A stretch of DNA of 64,000 bases from Chloroflexota bacterium (lineage in GTDB: Bacteria; Chloroflexota; Anaerolineae; Aggregatilineales; Phototrophicaceae). Below are positions 34,186 to 43,940 of this stretch, piece by piece. A program made the translations under genes and the position numbers. Numbering within the stretch: position 1 is the first letter of the stretch; each line of letters begins with the position of its first letter. Where the stretch lies: positions 62,001 to 126,000 of the forward strand of contig WTGN01000032.1 in NCBI GenBank assembly GCA_011523545.1. The letters are read 5' to 3'. Below the pieces are notes generated by a model. It was not told the DNA's origin, did not search any database, and saw only the letters and a program-made list of their open reading frames with translations.

Positions 34186-36171
34186 GTGAATAAATTGAGC
34201 GCCAAATTCAACTTGCTTATCGCTTCCCTGCTGCTGGTTTTCACTGCCGGGCAGGCGCTGGCGGCGGACATCACGGTCGACGCCGATTGCAGCTTGCCGA
34301 ACGCCATCCGCTCGGCCAACGAGGAAGCGTTGGTCGAGCCGCAGGCCGACTGTGAAGACGGCGACGCCGACGATGGCAACTCGCAAGTCGATGACAACGG
34401 CGTCGAGATCCCCGCCGGCCAGGACCGGATCACGATTGATGTCTCCGGTACGGTCGATGGCGTCATCACGCTCGATGGGGTGCTGGCCATCACCTCCAAC
34501 ATCGCGGTTGAAGGCGGCGGCTTCACGATTGAGGGCGCCGGCAACCAGATCTTCAACATCACAGCTGGGGCGCTAAGCGCAACCGACCTCACGATGAACG
34601 GCGGCTGGAACGAGGGCAACGGCGGCGCGATTTCCGTTTCCAATGCGACCCTCACGCTGGTGAACAGCGTCGTCAGCGGGAGCGGCGCCAAGGAATTGGG
34701 CGGCGGCATCTACGCGCTCGAAAGCGATCTGACGCTCATCGACAGCGTCGTAACCGGCAACAGCACCGGCATCGTCAATCGTCCGGCGCAGCCGGCCGAC
34801 GATGAGACGGCCGATGACGGCGCTGATGCAAGTGAAGAGGGCGCGTCGCAAGCGGCAGAATCGGAAGATGCTGAACTGAATGCGCAAACGGAACCCAGCG
34901 AAGAGCCGGAGACCATAACCTGGGACACCTTTGGCGCTGGCATCTATTTTGCAGGCGCCGACAATGAACTGGTCATCGACAAGAGCGGCCTGGACAGTAA
35001 CGCGTCGCCATCCGACGGCGCCGGATTATACATCGCCAGCGGAAGCGCCACGATTACAAACTCGACCTTCAGCCTCAATGTCGCCGGCGGCGCTGGCGGG
35101 GGCATCTACAACGCCGGGGAAAGCACGCTCACTCACGTGACCGTTGTGCATAACGTGGCCGAAGACACCGGCGGCCTGCTCGATTCCACAACGCTCCTCC
35201 TCTACAACAGCATCCTTGCGGATAACGAGGGCGGCGATTGTTCCGGCACCTTGAACGGGACCATAGGCAATCTAATCCGCGATCTTTCCTGCGGCCACGA
35301 TGGCCTCAGCGATGATCCAAATTTGCTGCTCCTGGGCGGTTCGCCCGCCTACTACCTGCCGCAAGCCGGCAGCCCGGCGCTGGACGCCGCCTCGCCCGAT
35401 TATTGCCTCTTGACTGATCAGCGCGGCATCGACCGGGCGCCGGAAACCTGTGACATTGGCGCGGCCGAACATCAGGAGGGCGTCTTCCAATTTCAGATTC
35501 AAAGCGCGCTGGCTTTGCTCTCCCAGCCGGATTCAGGCGGTTCTGGCGCTTCAGCCGAGGAAGCAACAGCAGTGCCGACGCCCGCAGAGCCGACGCCCGA
35601 GCCGACCCCGCTGCCGCCCACCTGCGAACGATTGCCCGCCCACATCACCGTCTCCGCCGCCAGCGGGGCAGAATGCAAGATCGCGGACGCGGCCGGCGTC
35701 GGCAATCAGATCTTGATCGATAACGGATTCATTTACGCCGTCGATATATTTGGCAGCGTGAACGAAGTTATGCCGGTTTGTTTCCGGCACGACGAGGGCG
35801 CTATCGTCCTGCTTGATGCCGCCAACTCGCCGCGCAACATTGTGCTGCTGCTAGCGCGCAAAGAAGCCGACGGTTGGATCTGCGCCGATGTGGACCGGCC
35901 CGGTACGGCTGTCCTGATGCCCTGGGCCTTTCTGTTGTCCGGCCATGTTCCCGAGCCGGTTTGGGAGCTGACCGGCTGTACGGTGACCACCACCGACATC
36001 CTTAATTTGCGCAGCGAGCCGAACACGACGAGCGAAATCCTCGCCAATGTGCTCAATGACAACAGATTGCCGGCAGACCGGAAGACCATCAATTTCTACC
36101 GCGTGAATTATTTCAATATCATCGGTTGGCTGAGCGCGGATTATCTCAATACCGCCGGCGATTGCGATTGA
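34186..36171 (+). CDS. Secreted beta-helix protein (CSLREA / choice-of-anchor Q type) with SH3-like C-terminus
   Basis: 661 residues from GTG 34186. Signal peptide 1-27 (LLIASLLLVFTAGQALA). CSLREA-like DADCSLPNAIRSANEEA near 32-48, then right-handed beta-helix repeats (GGGFTIEGAGNQIFNITAG; NATLTLVNSVVSGSG; SATITNSTFSLNVAGGAGGG). An acidic low-complexity insert near 205-245 (Asp/Glu/Ala-rich) interrupts the helix. Choice-of-anchor Q segment GSPALDAASPDYCLLTDQRG and DIGAAEHQ about 402-430; Pro/Thr linker about 455-485; C-terminal SH3-like ILNLRSEPNTTSEILANV. Probably a cell-surface or secreted adhesive or carbohydrate-binding protein. Four bases before the SDR start. Confidence 0.85.
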   Translation: MNKLSAKFNLLIASLLLVFTAGQALAADITVDADCSLPNAIRSANEEALVEPQADCEDGDADDGNSQVDDNGVEIPAGQDRITIDVSGTVDGVITLDGVLAITSNIAVEGGGFTIEGAGNQIFNITAGALSATDLTMNGGWNEGNGGAISVSNATLTLVNSVVSGSGAKELGGGIYALESDLTLIDSVVTGNSTGIVNRPAQPADDETADDGADASEEGASQAAESEDAELNAQTEPSEEPETITWDTFGAGIYFAGADNELVIDKSGLDSNASPSDGAGLYIASGSATITNSTFSLNVAGGAGGGIYNAGESTLTHVTVVHNVAEDTGGLLDSTTLLLYNSILADNEGGDCSGTLNGTIGNLIRDLSCGHDGLSDDPNLLLLGGSPAYYLPQAGSPALDAASPDYCLLTDQRGIDRAPETCDIGAAEHQEGVFQFQIQSALALLSQPDSGGSGASAEEATAVPTPAEPTPEPTPLPPTCERLPAHITVSAASGAECKIADAAGVGNQILIDNGFIYAVDIFGSVNEVMPVCFRHDEGAIVLLDAANSPRNIVLLLARKEADGWICADVDRPGTAVLMPWAFLLSGHVPEPVWELTGCTVTTTDILNLRSEPNTTSEILANVLNDNRLPADRKTINFYRVNYFNIIGWLSADYLNTAGDCD

Positions 36172-36174
36172 TGC

Positions 36175-36933
36175 ATGCGCTTTGATGGCAAGGTCGTCCT
36201 GGTCACGGGCGGCTCGAGAGGCATCGGGCGCGAGATCGCCCTCGGTTTCGCGGCGCGCGGCGCCAAGGTCGCGCTCCACTACAAGGCCAATCACGAGGCG
36301 GCCCGGGCAACGCTTAAGCGCATGGAGGGCGCCGGTCATCTGCTGCTGCCGGCCGATATCGCTGAGGCAGCGGCGGTGGCGGGCATGGTGGACCAAGTGG
36401 TCACAAGCATGGGCCGCCTGGACATCCTGGTGAATAACGCCGGCATCTATGAAGAGCTATTGCTCCCCGACGCCTGTTATGCCGAGTGGCAGGCGCATTT
36501 CTCCCGTGTGCTGGGGGCGAATCTGCTCGGCGCGGCAAACGCCAGCTTTTGCGCCGCTCAGCACATGATGAAACATGGCGGCGGGCGCATCGTCAACATC
36601 TCCTCGCGCGGCGCTTTCCGTGGCGAGCCGAGCGCGCTCGCTTATGGCGCCAGCAAAGCCGGCCTGAACAGCCTTGGGCAATCAATGGCGAAGCTGCTGG
36701 CGCCGCATAACATTTTCGTCGGCACGGTGGCGCCCAGTTTTGTCGAAACGGATATGGCGGCCGAGCGGCTCGCCCAGCCAGACGGCGACGAGATTCGGCG
36801 GCAATCGCCGGTTGGCCGCGTCGCCCGGCCGGAAGAAGTCGCCTATGTCGCCATGTTCCTGGCCTCGGAAGGCGCGGAGTTCACCACCGGCGCAATCGTC
36901 GATGTCAACGGCGCTTCATACCTGCGCAGTTGA
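36175..36933 (+). CDS. Short-chain dehydrogenase/reductase (FabG-like)
   Basis: 252 residues. NAD(P)-dependent reductase: VTGGSRGIGREIA cofactor loop, DILVNNAGIYEEL, active site ISSRGAFRGEPSALAYGASK (catalytic Ser and YxxxK), and C-terminal EFTTGAIVDVNGA. Could reduce 3-oxoacyl groups or sugars; substrate not readable. Its end lies 20 bases before the next GNAT start, so the two are probably co-transcribed. Confidence 0.92.
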   Translation: MRFDGKVVLVTGGSRGIGREIALGFAARGAKVALHYKANHEAARATLKRMEGAGHLLLPADIAEAAAVAGMVDQVVTSMGRLDILVNNAGIYEELLLPDACYAEWQAHFSRVLGANLLGAANASFCAAQHMMKHGGGRIVNISSRGAFRGEPSALAYGASKAGLNSLGQSMAKLLAPHNIFVGTVAPSFVETDMAAERLAQPDGDEIRRQSPVGRVARPEEVAYVAMFLASEGAEFTTGAIVDVNGASYLRS

Positions 36934-36953
36934 TCGGGCGCGGGGTTGCCAAC

Positions 36954-37514
36954 ATGCGCTTGCACATTCTTGAAACGCCGCGCCTGCGCATCCGCCCTTT
37001 CTCTGAGGCTGACCTGGACAATTGCGCGCTTTTTCGCCGAGTCGTCTTCGGGCTTGATGAACCGCTTGAAAATGCTCGCAATTGGCTAACGTGGACCATC
37101 GACAGTTACCGCGAGCTGGCGCAGCTTGGTCAACCGCCTTACGCCGATTATGCGGTCGTCCTGAAGGAGAGCGGCGCTATTCTTGGCTCGGTCGGGATCG
37201 TGCCCACGCTTCTGCCCTGGGGCGCGCTCAAAGGCGACCCTGACGACCGCTTGCTCAGCCCGGAGATCGGCTTGTTCTGGGGCATCCTGCCCGAATTTCG
37301 CCGGCGCGGTTTCGCGCTTGAAGCGGCTGGCGCGCTCCTCGGCTATCTCTTTGATGACTTGGGGGCGCGGCAAGCGGTGGCGACGACCGAGCGCGACAAT
37401 ATCGCATCGCAACGCGTGATGGCAAAGCTGGGCATGACGCTGCTGCGCAATCCCAATCCGGAACCGCATTGGTGTCAAGTCGTCGGCTTGATCGAGCATC
37501 CCAGCGTACGCTGA
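36954..37514 (+). CDS. GNAT N-acetyltransferase, RimJ/RimL type
   Basis: 186 residues from ATG 36954 (a TTG at 36930 would overlap the SDR stop). Starts with HILETPRLRIRPFSEADLD, typical of this group; EIGLFWGILPEFRRRGFALE carries the CoA loop (RRRGFA) and VATTERDNIASQRVMAKLGM the acceptor-side end. Acceptor unknown. A separate paralog group from the GNAT at 32274. Confidence 0.9.
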   Translation: MRLHILETPRLRIRPFSEADLDNCALFRRVVFGLDEPLENARNWLTWTIDSYRELAQLGQPPYADYAVVLKESGAILGSVGIVPTLLPWGALKGDPDDRLLSPEIGLFWGILPEFRRRGFALEAAGALLGYLFDDLGARQAVATTERDNIASQRVMAKLGMTLLRNPNPEPHWCQVVGLIEHPSVR

Positions 37515-37559
37515 TCGGTCGATTCTCAAAATCAGTGTGAATGACCCCATTCTATGCGC

Positions 37560-37565
37560 TATAAT
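37560..37565 (+). promoter_or_regulatory. -10 box before the 5'-nucleotidase gene
   Basis: TATAAT about 106 bases before the start at 37666; weak -35 (GTGAAT) 17 bases upstream. Confidence 0.4.
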
Positions 37566-37665
37566 CTGAATCATCAGTGCCTTCACTGCCTTGATCCGCC
37601 GATAGGCTGGAAACGAGACAGCAGGCCGCCGAGGAATCAAAGGACCAATGAACAAGGAGAACATC

Positions 37666-39255
37666 ATGAAAGGGAAATTAGTTTCATTGCTTGTATTGCT
37701 TGCGCTTATGACGGGCATCGTCGGGGCGCAAGACAGCTACGAGCTGACGATCATGCACACCAACGATGTGCACGGCCATCACGAGCCGCAGCGAAACGGC
37801 GATGGCGGCGCCGCCCGTCAGGCGACCGTCGTGCAGCAGATACGCGCGGAAGGCGGCAACAACTTGCTGCTTGACGGCGGCGACCGTTTCACCGGCACGC
37901 TCTTCCATGTGCAGCACCGCGGGCAGGACAGCGTGCAGATTATGAACGCCATCGGTTACGATGCTATGGCGCTCGGCAATCACGAATTTGACGATGGCGA
38001 AGAGATCCTCGCCGCTTTTGTTAAGGGCTTGAACTTCCCCGCCCTCAGCGCCAACACCGATTTCAGTGAAGAGCCGCTCCTGGCGGGCTTGATCAAGCCA
38101 TCAGTTACGCTGGATGTCGGCGGCGAACAGATCGGCATCATCGGCCTGGTGACGCCGGAGACCGACATCCTGTCCAAACCGAGCGACGCGCTGGTCTTCC
38201 ATCACGACCTGGTGGGCGTCACCCAGACCGAAGTCGACAAGCTGACGGCGGAAGGCGTCAACAAGATCATCTTGTTGACTCACATCGGTTACGGGGCGGA
38301 CCTGCACGTGGCCCAGAATGTCAGTGGCGTTGACGTCGTCGTCGGCGGCCATACCAACACCTTCCTCAGCAACACCTACGCCGGCGCCATCGGCGAGTAC
38401 CCGACCGTGCTGGAGAGCGTCAGCGGCGAGCCGGTGCTCGTGGTGCAAGCCAGCACCAAGACGGTTTACCTGGGTCGCCTTGATGTCGAATTCGACGCCG
38501 ACGGCCTGCTGACCGATTGGGATGGCGACGCGATCCTGCTCAGCCGCTACATCAGTCCCGACCCGGACATCAGCGACATCATCGCCGGCCTTGCCGAACC
38601 CATTGCAGAGCTGCGCGCCGTGCCCGTTGGTGAAACAGCGGTCGCTCTAACCGGCACCAGCCCGCGTCTCTGCCGCATTGAAGAATGCCTGCTCGGCAAT
38701 GTGATCACTGATGCCGTGCTGGAAGAGACCGGCGTCGACATCGTGCTGCAAAATGGCGGTGGCATCCGCGCCGATATTGACGAAGGCGCCGTGTCCCTGG
38801 GCGAGGTGCTCAATGTGCTGCCCTTCGGCAATCTGATCAGCACTTTTGAATTGACCGGGGCGGATGTGTTGGCGGCGCTGGAGAATGGCGTTGGCCGCGT
38901 CGAGGTGGACGAGAACAACAACCCGATGGTCGATGGCGCGTCGGGCCGCTTCCTGCAAGTTGCCGGCATGCGTTTCACCTTTGACGCGACGCAGGAACCC
39001 GGCAGCCGCATCGTCAGCGCCGAGGTCATGCAATATGGCGAATACGCCGCGCTCGATATGGACGCGGTTTACACCGTCGCCAGCAATGACTACATGCGCG
39101 GCGGCGGCGATGGCTTCTCGGTCCTGGAAGACAATGCCATGAACGCCTACGACGCCGGCCGGCCGCTGGACCAGGTGGTTGCCGATTACATCGCCGCCAA
39201 TAGCCCGCTCAGCGCGGAGCTTGAAGGGCGGATCACGCATCAGGCTGGCGGCTAG
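37666..39255 (+). CDS. Secreted 5'-nucleotidase/metallophosphoesterase
   Basis: 529 residues from ATG 37666 with AAGGAG six bases upstream; an ATG at 37648 is less likely. Signal peptide 1-20 ends GIVGAQD. Dimetal phosphoesterase domain about 25-320: MHTNDVHGHHEP, LLDGGDRFTG, ALGNHEFDDG, LLTHIGYGAD, VVGGHTNTFL. The C-terminal 5'-nucleotidase domain about 330-525 has LQNGGGIRADIDEG, NVLPFGNLISTFELTG and YMRGGGDGFSVL. Releases phosphate from extracellular nucleotides, feeding nucleoside uptake. No sortase or LPxTG anchor is seen. Confidence 0.94.
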   Translation: MKGKLVSLLVLLALMTGIVGAQDSYELTIMHTNDVHGHHEPQRNGDGGAARQATVVQQIRAEGGNNLLLDGGDRFTGTLFHVQHRGQDSVQIMNAIGYDAMALGNHEFDDGEEILAAFVKGLNFPALSANTDFSEEPLLAGLIKPSVTLDVGGEQIGIIGLVTPETDILSKPSDALVFHHDLVGVTQTEVDKLTAEGVNKIILLTHIGYGADLHVAQNVSGVDVVVGGHTNTFLSNTYAGAIGEYPTVLESVSGEPVLVVQASTKTVYLGRLDVEFDADGLLTDWDGDAILLSRYISPDPDISDIIAGLAEPIAELRAVPVGETAVALTGTSPRLCRIEECLLGNVITDAVLEETGVDIVLQNGGGIRADIDEGAVSLGEVLNVLPFGNLISTFELTGADVLAALENGVGRVEVDENNNPMVDGASGRFLQVAGMRFTFDATQEPGSRIVSAEVMQYGEYAALDMDAVYTVASNDYMRGGGDGFSVLEDNAMNAYDAGRPLDQVVADYIAANSPLSAELEGRITHQAGG

Positions 39256-39287
39256 CTTCCGCCAGCGGCACGCGTCACCACAAAATC

Positions 39288-39362
39288 TGAAGGGGCGGGA
39301 CTTGTCTCGCCCCAAAGCTTGCCCTTTCGATTGGACGAGCGTTTCAGCGAAACGCCCCCGCT
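39288..39362. repeat. Bipartite palindrome copy, degenerate ends
   Basis: 75 bases: TGAAGGGGCGGGACTTGTCT then CGCCCC (left arm), spacer, GCGTTTCAGCGAAACGC then CCCCGCT (right arm). Same length and layout as the 76-bp copies at 46426, 46606, 48131 and 48255. Confidence 0.65.
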
Positions 39363-39499
39363 GCATCGTTTGAAATAGAACAGCGCATTCCTCGAAGTGC
39401 GCTCTGTGCTCTGCGGTGAAAGCACTGTGCAGTGTGCGCCATAGCCTTAGCTTTGCCGCCGCACCAGCCCCCGCTCGCCCCATGCCAATGCCGCATCTG

Positions 39500-39508
39500 T
39501 GCTATAGT
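39500..39508 (+). promoter_or_regulatory. Extended -10 promoter of the TIR-WD40 gene
   Basis: TGC-TATAGT, 27 bases before the ATG at 39535; no clear -35. Confidence 0.45.
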
Positions 39509-39534
39509 CGAGTAGATTCGCAGCGGCGACAACC

Positions 39535-42500
39535 ATGGGCGAGAACGACAGCTTCTACGACATCTTCTTCATCTTCCACCCGGTCGACATTGAGGCGGTA
39601 CGGCGCGTGGCGGCGCAGGCCAGCGCGACCGGCGTCGAATGCTATTTTAGTGAAGACGAATTCGGGAAGACCGATGCCGGCGTCAAGATATTGCAGGGCG
39701 CTATTCTGCGCTCTTATACAGTTGCCTTCGCGCTGTCGCCGGCATCCGCCGAAAGCCAGCTCTGCAATGCGCTGCTGCAGTACGCCGTCGGCAATGGCAA
39801 GCGGGTGCTGACGCTCATCCTGGATGATGACCTGGATGTCGAGGTGCATCCCTCCATCGCGCAGAACCCTTATGTTTTCTTGCGCGACGGCGATGACCTG
39901 GCGGCGCGCGTGGAAGAGATGCGCGCTTTTCTGCCGGCCGATGACAACCTCAAACTGCACACTGACCTGCTCGTCCTCGCCAATAACTGGCGGGACCGCG
40001 GCCGCCCGCCGGACCTGCTCTTGCCGCCGGACCGGCTGGAAGAAGCGCGCGGCTGGCTGGCGACCGCGTCGGCGCGCCATCCGAAACCGTCGCCGCTGCA
40101 GGTGGAATTCATACATACCAGCCGCCGTAGACCGCCCAAACGCCGACCGCCCGTCGCCAGGCGGGTTGCGCTTGGCATCGCCCTGTTGATTGCTGTGCTC
40201 GTTGGCCTGCTGCTGCTGGCGCGGTTTGTGGGAACGGCGCAATTCACTGGCGCGCTGACGAGCGAGGCGCAGACGCAAGCCGTGACCGTGGCCAGCGATG
40301 GCGCCCTGGGCCTAATTGACAATGTCGCCGCCACCAGCGTCAGCTTGCGCGCGGCCGCCGCCAGCAGCGCAACCGCCGAATCGATCCGCGCCACCGCCGC
40401 CGCCCAGGTCACAGCGACGGCACAGGCGCAGGTTGATATGCGCGCTACCGACATGCGCGCCACCCAAGTCGCCCTATTGGAGCGGGACGAGGTCGCGCGG
40501 CGCCTGGTTCTTGCGGGCGATGAAGCGCTGGCGCAAGGCAAAGTCGAAAAAGCGCTTGCGCTGGCCTGGGCGGCGAAAGACGGCCTTGATGATCCCGCCG
40601 CTGCTTTTCGCCTGCTGCGGCGGGCGGCCGCGGCTGAACGCAGCCTGACCATCGACGGCTACACTATTTTACGCTTCCAGCCGGGGGGCGCGCGCTTCGC
40701 CCTCGTAGCCGAAAGCGCCGACCGCCTGCAAATCTTTGACACCCAGACCTGGGGGCTGATTCTTGAATTAACCGAGCACGAACATCCCATCACGGCGATG
40801 GCATACAGCCGCGACGGCCGCTATCTGATTTCGGGCGCCAGCGATGGCGAAATCATCATCCGCGACGGCAATACGGGCGCAATTAAGCATCGGCTCGCCG
40901 CTCACCAGGACGCTGTCACATCAATCGCGGCATATCCCGAAAGCGACAGACTGGTGAGCGCCGGGCGGTTGCCGCATCTCGCAATCTGGGACCTGAACGA
41001 TGGCGGGAAATTGGCTGATTTCGCGCTGGAGGATGCGCCGGAGAGTCAATTCGGCGGCTTGCTCGTCAGCGCGGACGAGGCCCGCGTCATCGGCCAGTCA
41101 TCCGACGGTGGAAATTGGACCACGGCGCAGTGGTCCGCCGACGCGCTTGAACCGCTGACGGCGGAATCGGACGCGAGCGATTACCGCGGCTATGACCGGC
41201 AAGGGCGCAGCGGCTATACCGGCGGGCGCAGCTTCCCCGCTTACCCGGGCGACCCCAACACCGGCGATGTCCAGCTCTGGGACCTGGGGACGGGCCAGCC
41301 GATCGCGCGCCTGACTGAGGGATTCAATTGGTCGCTGCTTAGCGGCGCGGACCTGACCGCCGCAGTCGACGAGTTGCTATTTGTCAGCTTCCAAAAGGAA
41401 AGCGCCCTGCTGGTCATCCGCACTGACGGGATCGGTCAGTGGGCTGCCTTGGTTGATATAGGCAGCGGCCGCCTCCTGCGCCGTTTCGATAACGAAATTG
41501 CGGCGAGCCTGAAAACCGCCGAGCTGCTCAGTGACGGCTCGGTGCTTTCCGCCACGGAAGACCGCCGCGTGATTCTCTGGTCGAGCGCCGACGGCGGTTT
41601 GATCCGCGAGATCGCCCGCGCGCCCGAAAGCATAGAGCAGCTGCGCCTCAGCCCGGCGGGCGATCTCATCATCGTCCGTACAAGTGATGGCGCCGCCCAT
41701 ATCTGGCAATTTAGAGATACGGCCGCCGAACCCCTGCAAAAGTTAACCGGCGCGCTGCCGGGCACATCCGTCAGCCCGAGCGGCGCTGCCCTGCTCCTTG
41801 TAGCGGACGATGGCATTCGCTTGATAGATCTCAATACGAACGAAGCGCTCCTGCAACTTCAGGGGAGCGCGGTCAGCAGCGCGGACGCCAGATTTGCGGT
41901 TCACGAGGACGGCAAGTCGCGGCTGTACGACGGAGAAAGCGGCCTTGAAATCCACAACTGGGATTGGGGCGGCGGCGCGCTGACCGCCCTGCAGCTGGCG
42001 CCCGCTGGCGACCGGCTGCTGGCACTGACCGAAAGGAATGAGCTTTGGCTCGCCCGGCTTGATGCCGAGCGGCCCCGGCGTTTGGCGCGGCAGGTCCCGC
42101 CGCCTTCGCTCATCAGGTTCTCGCCCGGAGGTGAAACCGCCTTGACGCTGCTGGACGACATCGCTTTGCTATGGGATACCGAGACGCCCGCCGCTCTGGG
42201 CGCTTACCCGCTGGGCGCGACGGCCGGCGCGGACTTGCAAGCCGCTTTCAACAAAGACGGCGACGGCATCATATTCTTTCTGCAGTTGGAAGGCGGCCTG
42301 GCCGGGCTGACGGCGCTTGAGCTCGCCGACAACAGCCCGCGGCGCCAGACCTTTATCGACGTCGAGACTGGCCAACTTTCAGCGGACGGCGAGACCCTCG
42401 CCCTCGCTTTTCGAGACGGCCGCGTTCATATTCTGATCACGGAGACGGGCGAGATTCTGGCTTCTTTGCCCGCCGTCCCAGGTGAAGTGCGGAAGCTGCG

Positions 42501-42792
42501 ATACTTGCCGCAGGCGAATGCGCTCGTGACCGCCTCAGGCGCTGAGCTGAATTTTTGGGACCTGGCCGCTGGCGCCGTCGATCAGCGATTTGCCCATCCC
42601 GCGCCGCTGCTTGATTTTCAGCTCAGCCGAGACGGGCGGCGATTTCTGACCATCGACGAAGGCGGAGTCTACCGGCTCTGGCAGGTCGAAAGCACGGAGG
42701 AGCTGCTGGCGCGCATCGCCGCCAATCATGCGCCGCGCGGCCTGACCTGCGCCGAACGCGAACAGTTTTCGGTCGCGCCGCTCTGCGAGTAA
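39535..42792 (+). CDS. TIR-like domain, transmembrane helix, WD40-like propeller protein
   Basis: 1085 residues. Residues 1-130 follow the TIR pattern: FYDIFFIFHPVDIEAVRRVA, GVECYFSEDEFGKTDAG, LRSYTVAFALSPASAESQLC and GKRVLTLILDDDLD. The Glu that NAD-cleaving TIRs carry a few residues after the Cys-containing helix start is not seen (QLCNALLQYA). A membrane helix at about 210-230 follows RRRPPKRRPPVARR. Next a coiled Ala/Thr-rich segment about 260-345 (SATAESIRATAAAQVTATAQ) and from about 360 to the end at least ten WD40-like blades (for example ITAMAYSRDGRYLISGASDG, VTSIAAYPESDRLVSAGRLP). No STAND ATPase is present. The TIR side has a basic membrane border and should be cytoplasmic. Role as sensor or scaffold is inferred. 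Confidence 0.85.
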   Translation: MGENDSFYDIFFIFHPVDIEAVRRVAAQASATGVECYFSEDEFGKTDAGVKILQGAILRSYTVAFALSPASAESQLCNALLQYAVGNGKRVLTLILDDDLDVEVHPSIAQNPYVFLRDGDDLAARVEEMRAFLPADDNLKLHTDLLVLANNWRDRGRPPDLLLPPDRLEEARGWLATASARHPKPSPLQVEFIHTSRRRPPKRRPPVARRVALGIALLIAVLVGLLLLARFVGTAQFTGALTSEAQTQAVTVASDGALGLIDNVAATSVSLRAAAASSATAESIRATAAAQVTATAQAQVDMRATDMRATQVALLERDEVARRLVLAGDEALAQGKVEKALALAWAAKDGLDDPAAAFRLLRRAAAAERSLTIDGYTILRFQPGGARFALVAESADRLQIFDTQTWGLILELTEHEHPITAMAYSRDGRYLISGASDGEIIIRDGNTGAIKHRLAAHQDAVTSIAAYPESDRLVSAGRLPHLAIWDLNDGGKLADFALEDAPESQFGGLLVSADEARVIGQSSDGGNWTTAQWSADALEPLTAESDASDYRGYDRQGRSGYTGGRSFPAYPGDPNTGDVQLWDLGTGQPIARLTEGFNWSLLSGADLTAAVDELLFVSFQKESALLVIRTDGIGQWAALVDIGSGRLLRRFDNEIAASLKTAELLSDGSVLSATEDRRVILWSSADGGLIREIARAPESIEQLRLSPAGDLIIVRTSDGAAHIWQFRDTAAEPLQKLTGALPGTSVSPSGAALLLVADDGIRLIDLNTNEALLQLQGSAVSSADARFAVHEDGKSRLYDGESGLEIHNWDWGGGALTALQLAPAGDRLLALTERNELWLARLDAERPRRLARQVPPPSLIRFSPGGETALTLLDDIALLWDTETPAALGAYPLGATAGADLQAAFNKDGDGIIFFLQLEGGLAGLTALELADNSPRRQTFIDVETGQLSADGETLALAFRDGRVHILITETGEILASLPAVPGEVRKLRYLPQANALVTASGAELNFWDLAAGAVDQRFAHPAPLLDFQLSRDGRRFLTIDEGGVYRLWQVESTEELLARIAANHAPRGLTCAEREQFSVAPLCE

Positions 42793-42797
42793 CCGGC

Positions 42798-43940
42798 ATG
42801 GTTCGCATTTTATTCGCCTCTTGGTACAGCGGGCTAGGCGGCGGCGAAACGGACTTGCTCACGCTGGCGGGCGCGCTCGATAAAAGCCGTTACCAACCCC
42901 ATCTCCTGCTGCCGGCCGCCGGTCCATTGGCGGAGCGCTGGCGCGGCAAAGGCTGGCCCGTGCACATCATCCCGTATCGCGGCGCGTCGACCTGGTTCAT
43001 CCCGGCGATTTGGGCGCGCTTCCCGGTTGTGCGCCGCCTTTGCGACCTGTTTAATGAAGCGCAAATCGACATCGTACAGAGCGATTATCATACGCTGCCG
43101 CTGATCGCCCCGGCCGCCGAAAGAGCCGGCATCGGCTTGACCTGGACTGTGCACGGCTGGTGGTTCAAACCGAAACCCTGGCAGCGCGCATTCTTCCGGC
43201 GGATACCAGTGGTGGCGCGCAGCAGAGCGATACGCGACGGCTTCCTCGGGGCGCCCCCCTTCATGCCGCCCGAGAATTTGCCGGTGATTTACACCGGCGT
43301 GGATACCCGGCGCTTTCATCCCGGCCTGGACCGGGTTGCGCTGCGCCGTGAAATCGGCATCGGCGACGACGCTGAGGTGGTGGCGATGGTCGCGCGATTC
43401 CAGCCCGTCAAGGGGCATCATAATTTTCAGGCGATGGCGGAAGCGATCCTGGCGCAGCGGCCCGATGTACGCTTCATCGTCGCGGGCGGCAATGACCTTG
43501 GTTCCGCCGCCGACCAACGTTATCGCGCCGATATTCTGGCCAGGGCGCAATCCAACCCCACCTTGCGCGATCGCCTGCATTACCTCGGCTTTCGCGGCGA
43601 TGTCGAAAGGGTCTACGCCGCCGCTGATGTCTTCGTCTGCCCGTCAGATTTTGAGAGCTACGGCATCGCCAATCTGGAAGCGATGGCTTGCGCAACGCCG
43701 GTCGTCAGCATAGGCCGCGGCGGCCCGTCGGAGACGATCGTAGATGGCGTCACCGGCTACCTCGTCGAGCCCGGCGCGCCTGAGGAGCTGGCCGGGCATG
43801 TGCTGCGCCTGCTGGATGACCGGGCGCTGCGCAAGCGCATGGGCGCTGCCGGCCGCGCGCGCATTGAGAGCGACTTCTCCATTGAGGCGGCCGCCGCCGC
43901 GTACAGCAAGATTTATGAAGACCTGCTGGCGCTCAATTGA
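42798..43940 (+). CDS. Glycosyltransferase family 4
   Basis: 380 residues, GT-B fold. N-half MVRILFASWYSGLGGGETDL and LTWTVHGWWFKPKPWQ. C-half: YTGVDTRRFHPG, VAMVARFQPVKGHHNFQAMA, RLHYLGFRGDVERVYAAADV, and the donor-binding DFESYGIANLEAMACATPVV with EX7E spacing; TIVDGVTGYLVEPGAPEELA. Builds a polysaccharide or glycolipid; acceptor unknown. It starts 5 bases after the TIR-WD40 gene and converges on the minus-strand gene with an 8-base overlap. Confidence 0.93.
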   Translation: MVRILFASWYSGLGGGETDLLTLAGALDKSRYQPHLLLPAAGPLAERWRGKGWPVHIIPYRGASTWFIPAIWARFPVVRRLCDLFNEAQIDIVQSDYHTLPLIAPAAERAGIGLTWTVHGWWFKPKPWQRAFFRRIPVVARSRAIRDGFLGAPPFMPPENLPVIYTGVDTRRFHPGLDRVALRREIGIGDDAEVVAMVARFQPVKGHHNFQAMAEAILAQRPDVRFIVAGGNDLGSAADQRYRADILARAQSNPTLRDRLHYLGFRGDVERVYAAADVFVCPSDFESYGIANLEAMACATPVVSIGRGGPSETIVDGVTGYLVEPGAPEELAGHVLRLLDDRALRKRMGAAGRARIESDFSIEAAAAAYSKIYEDLLALN

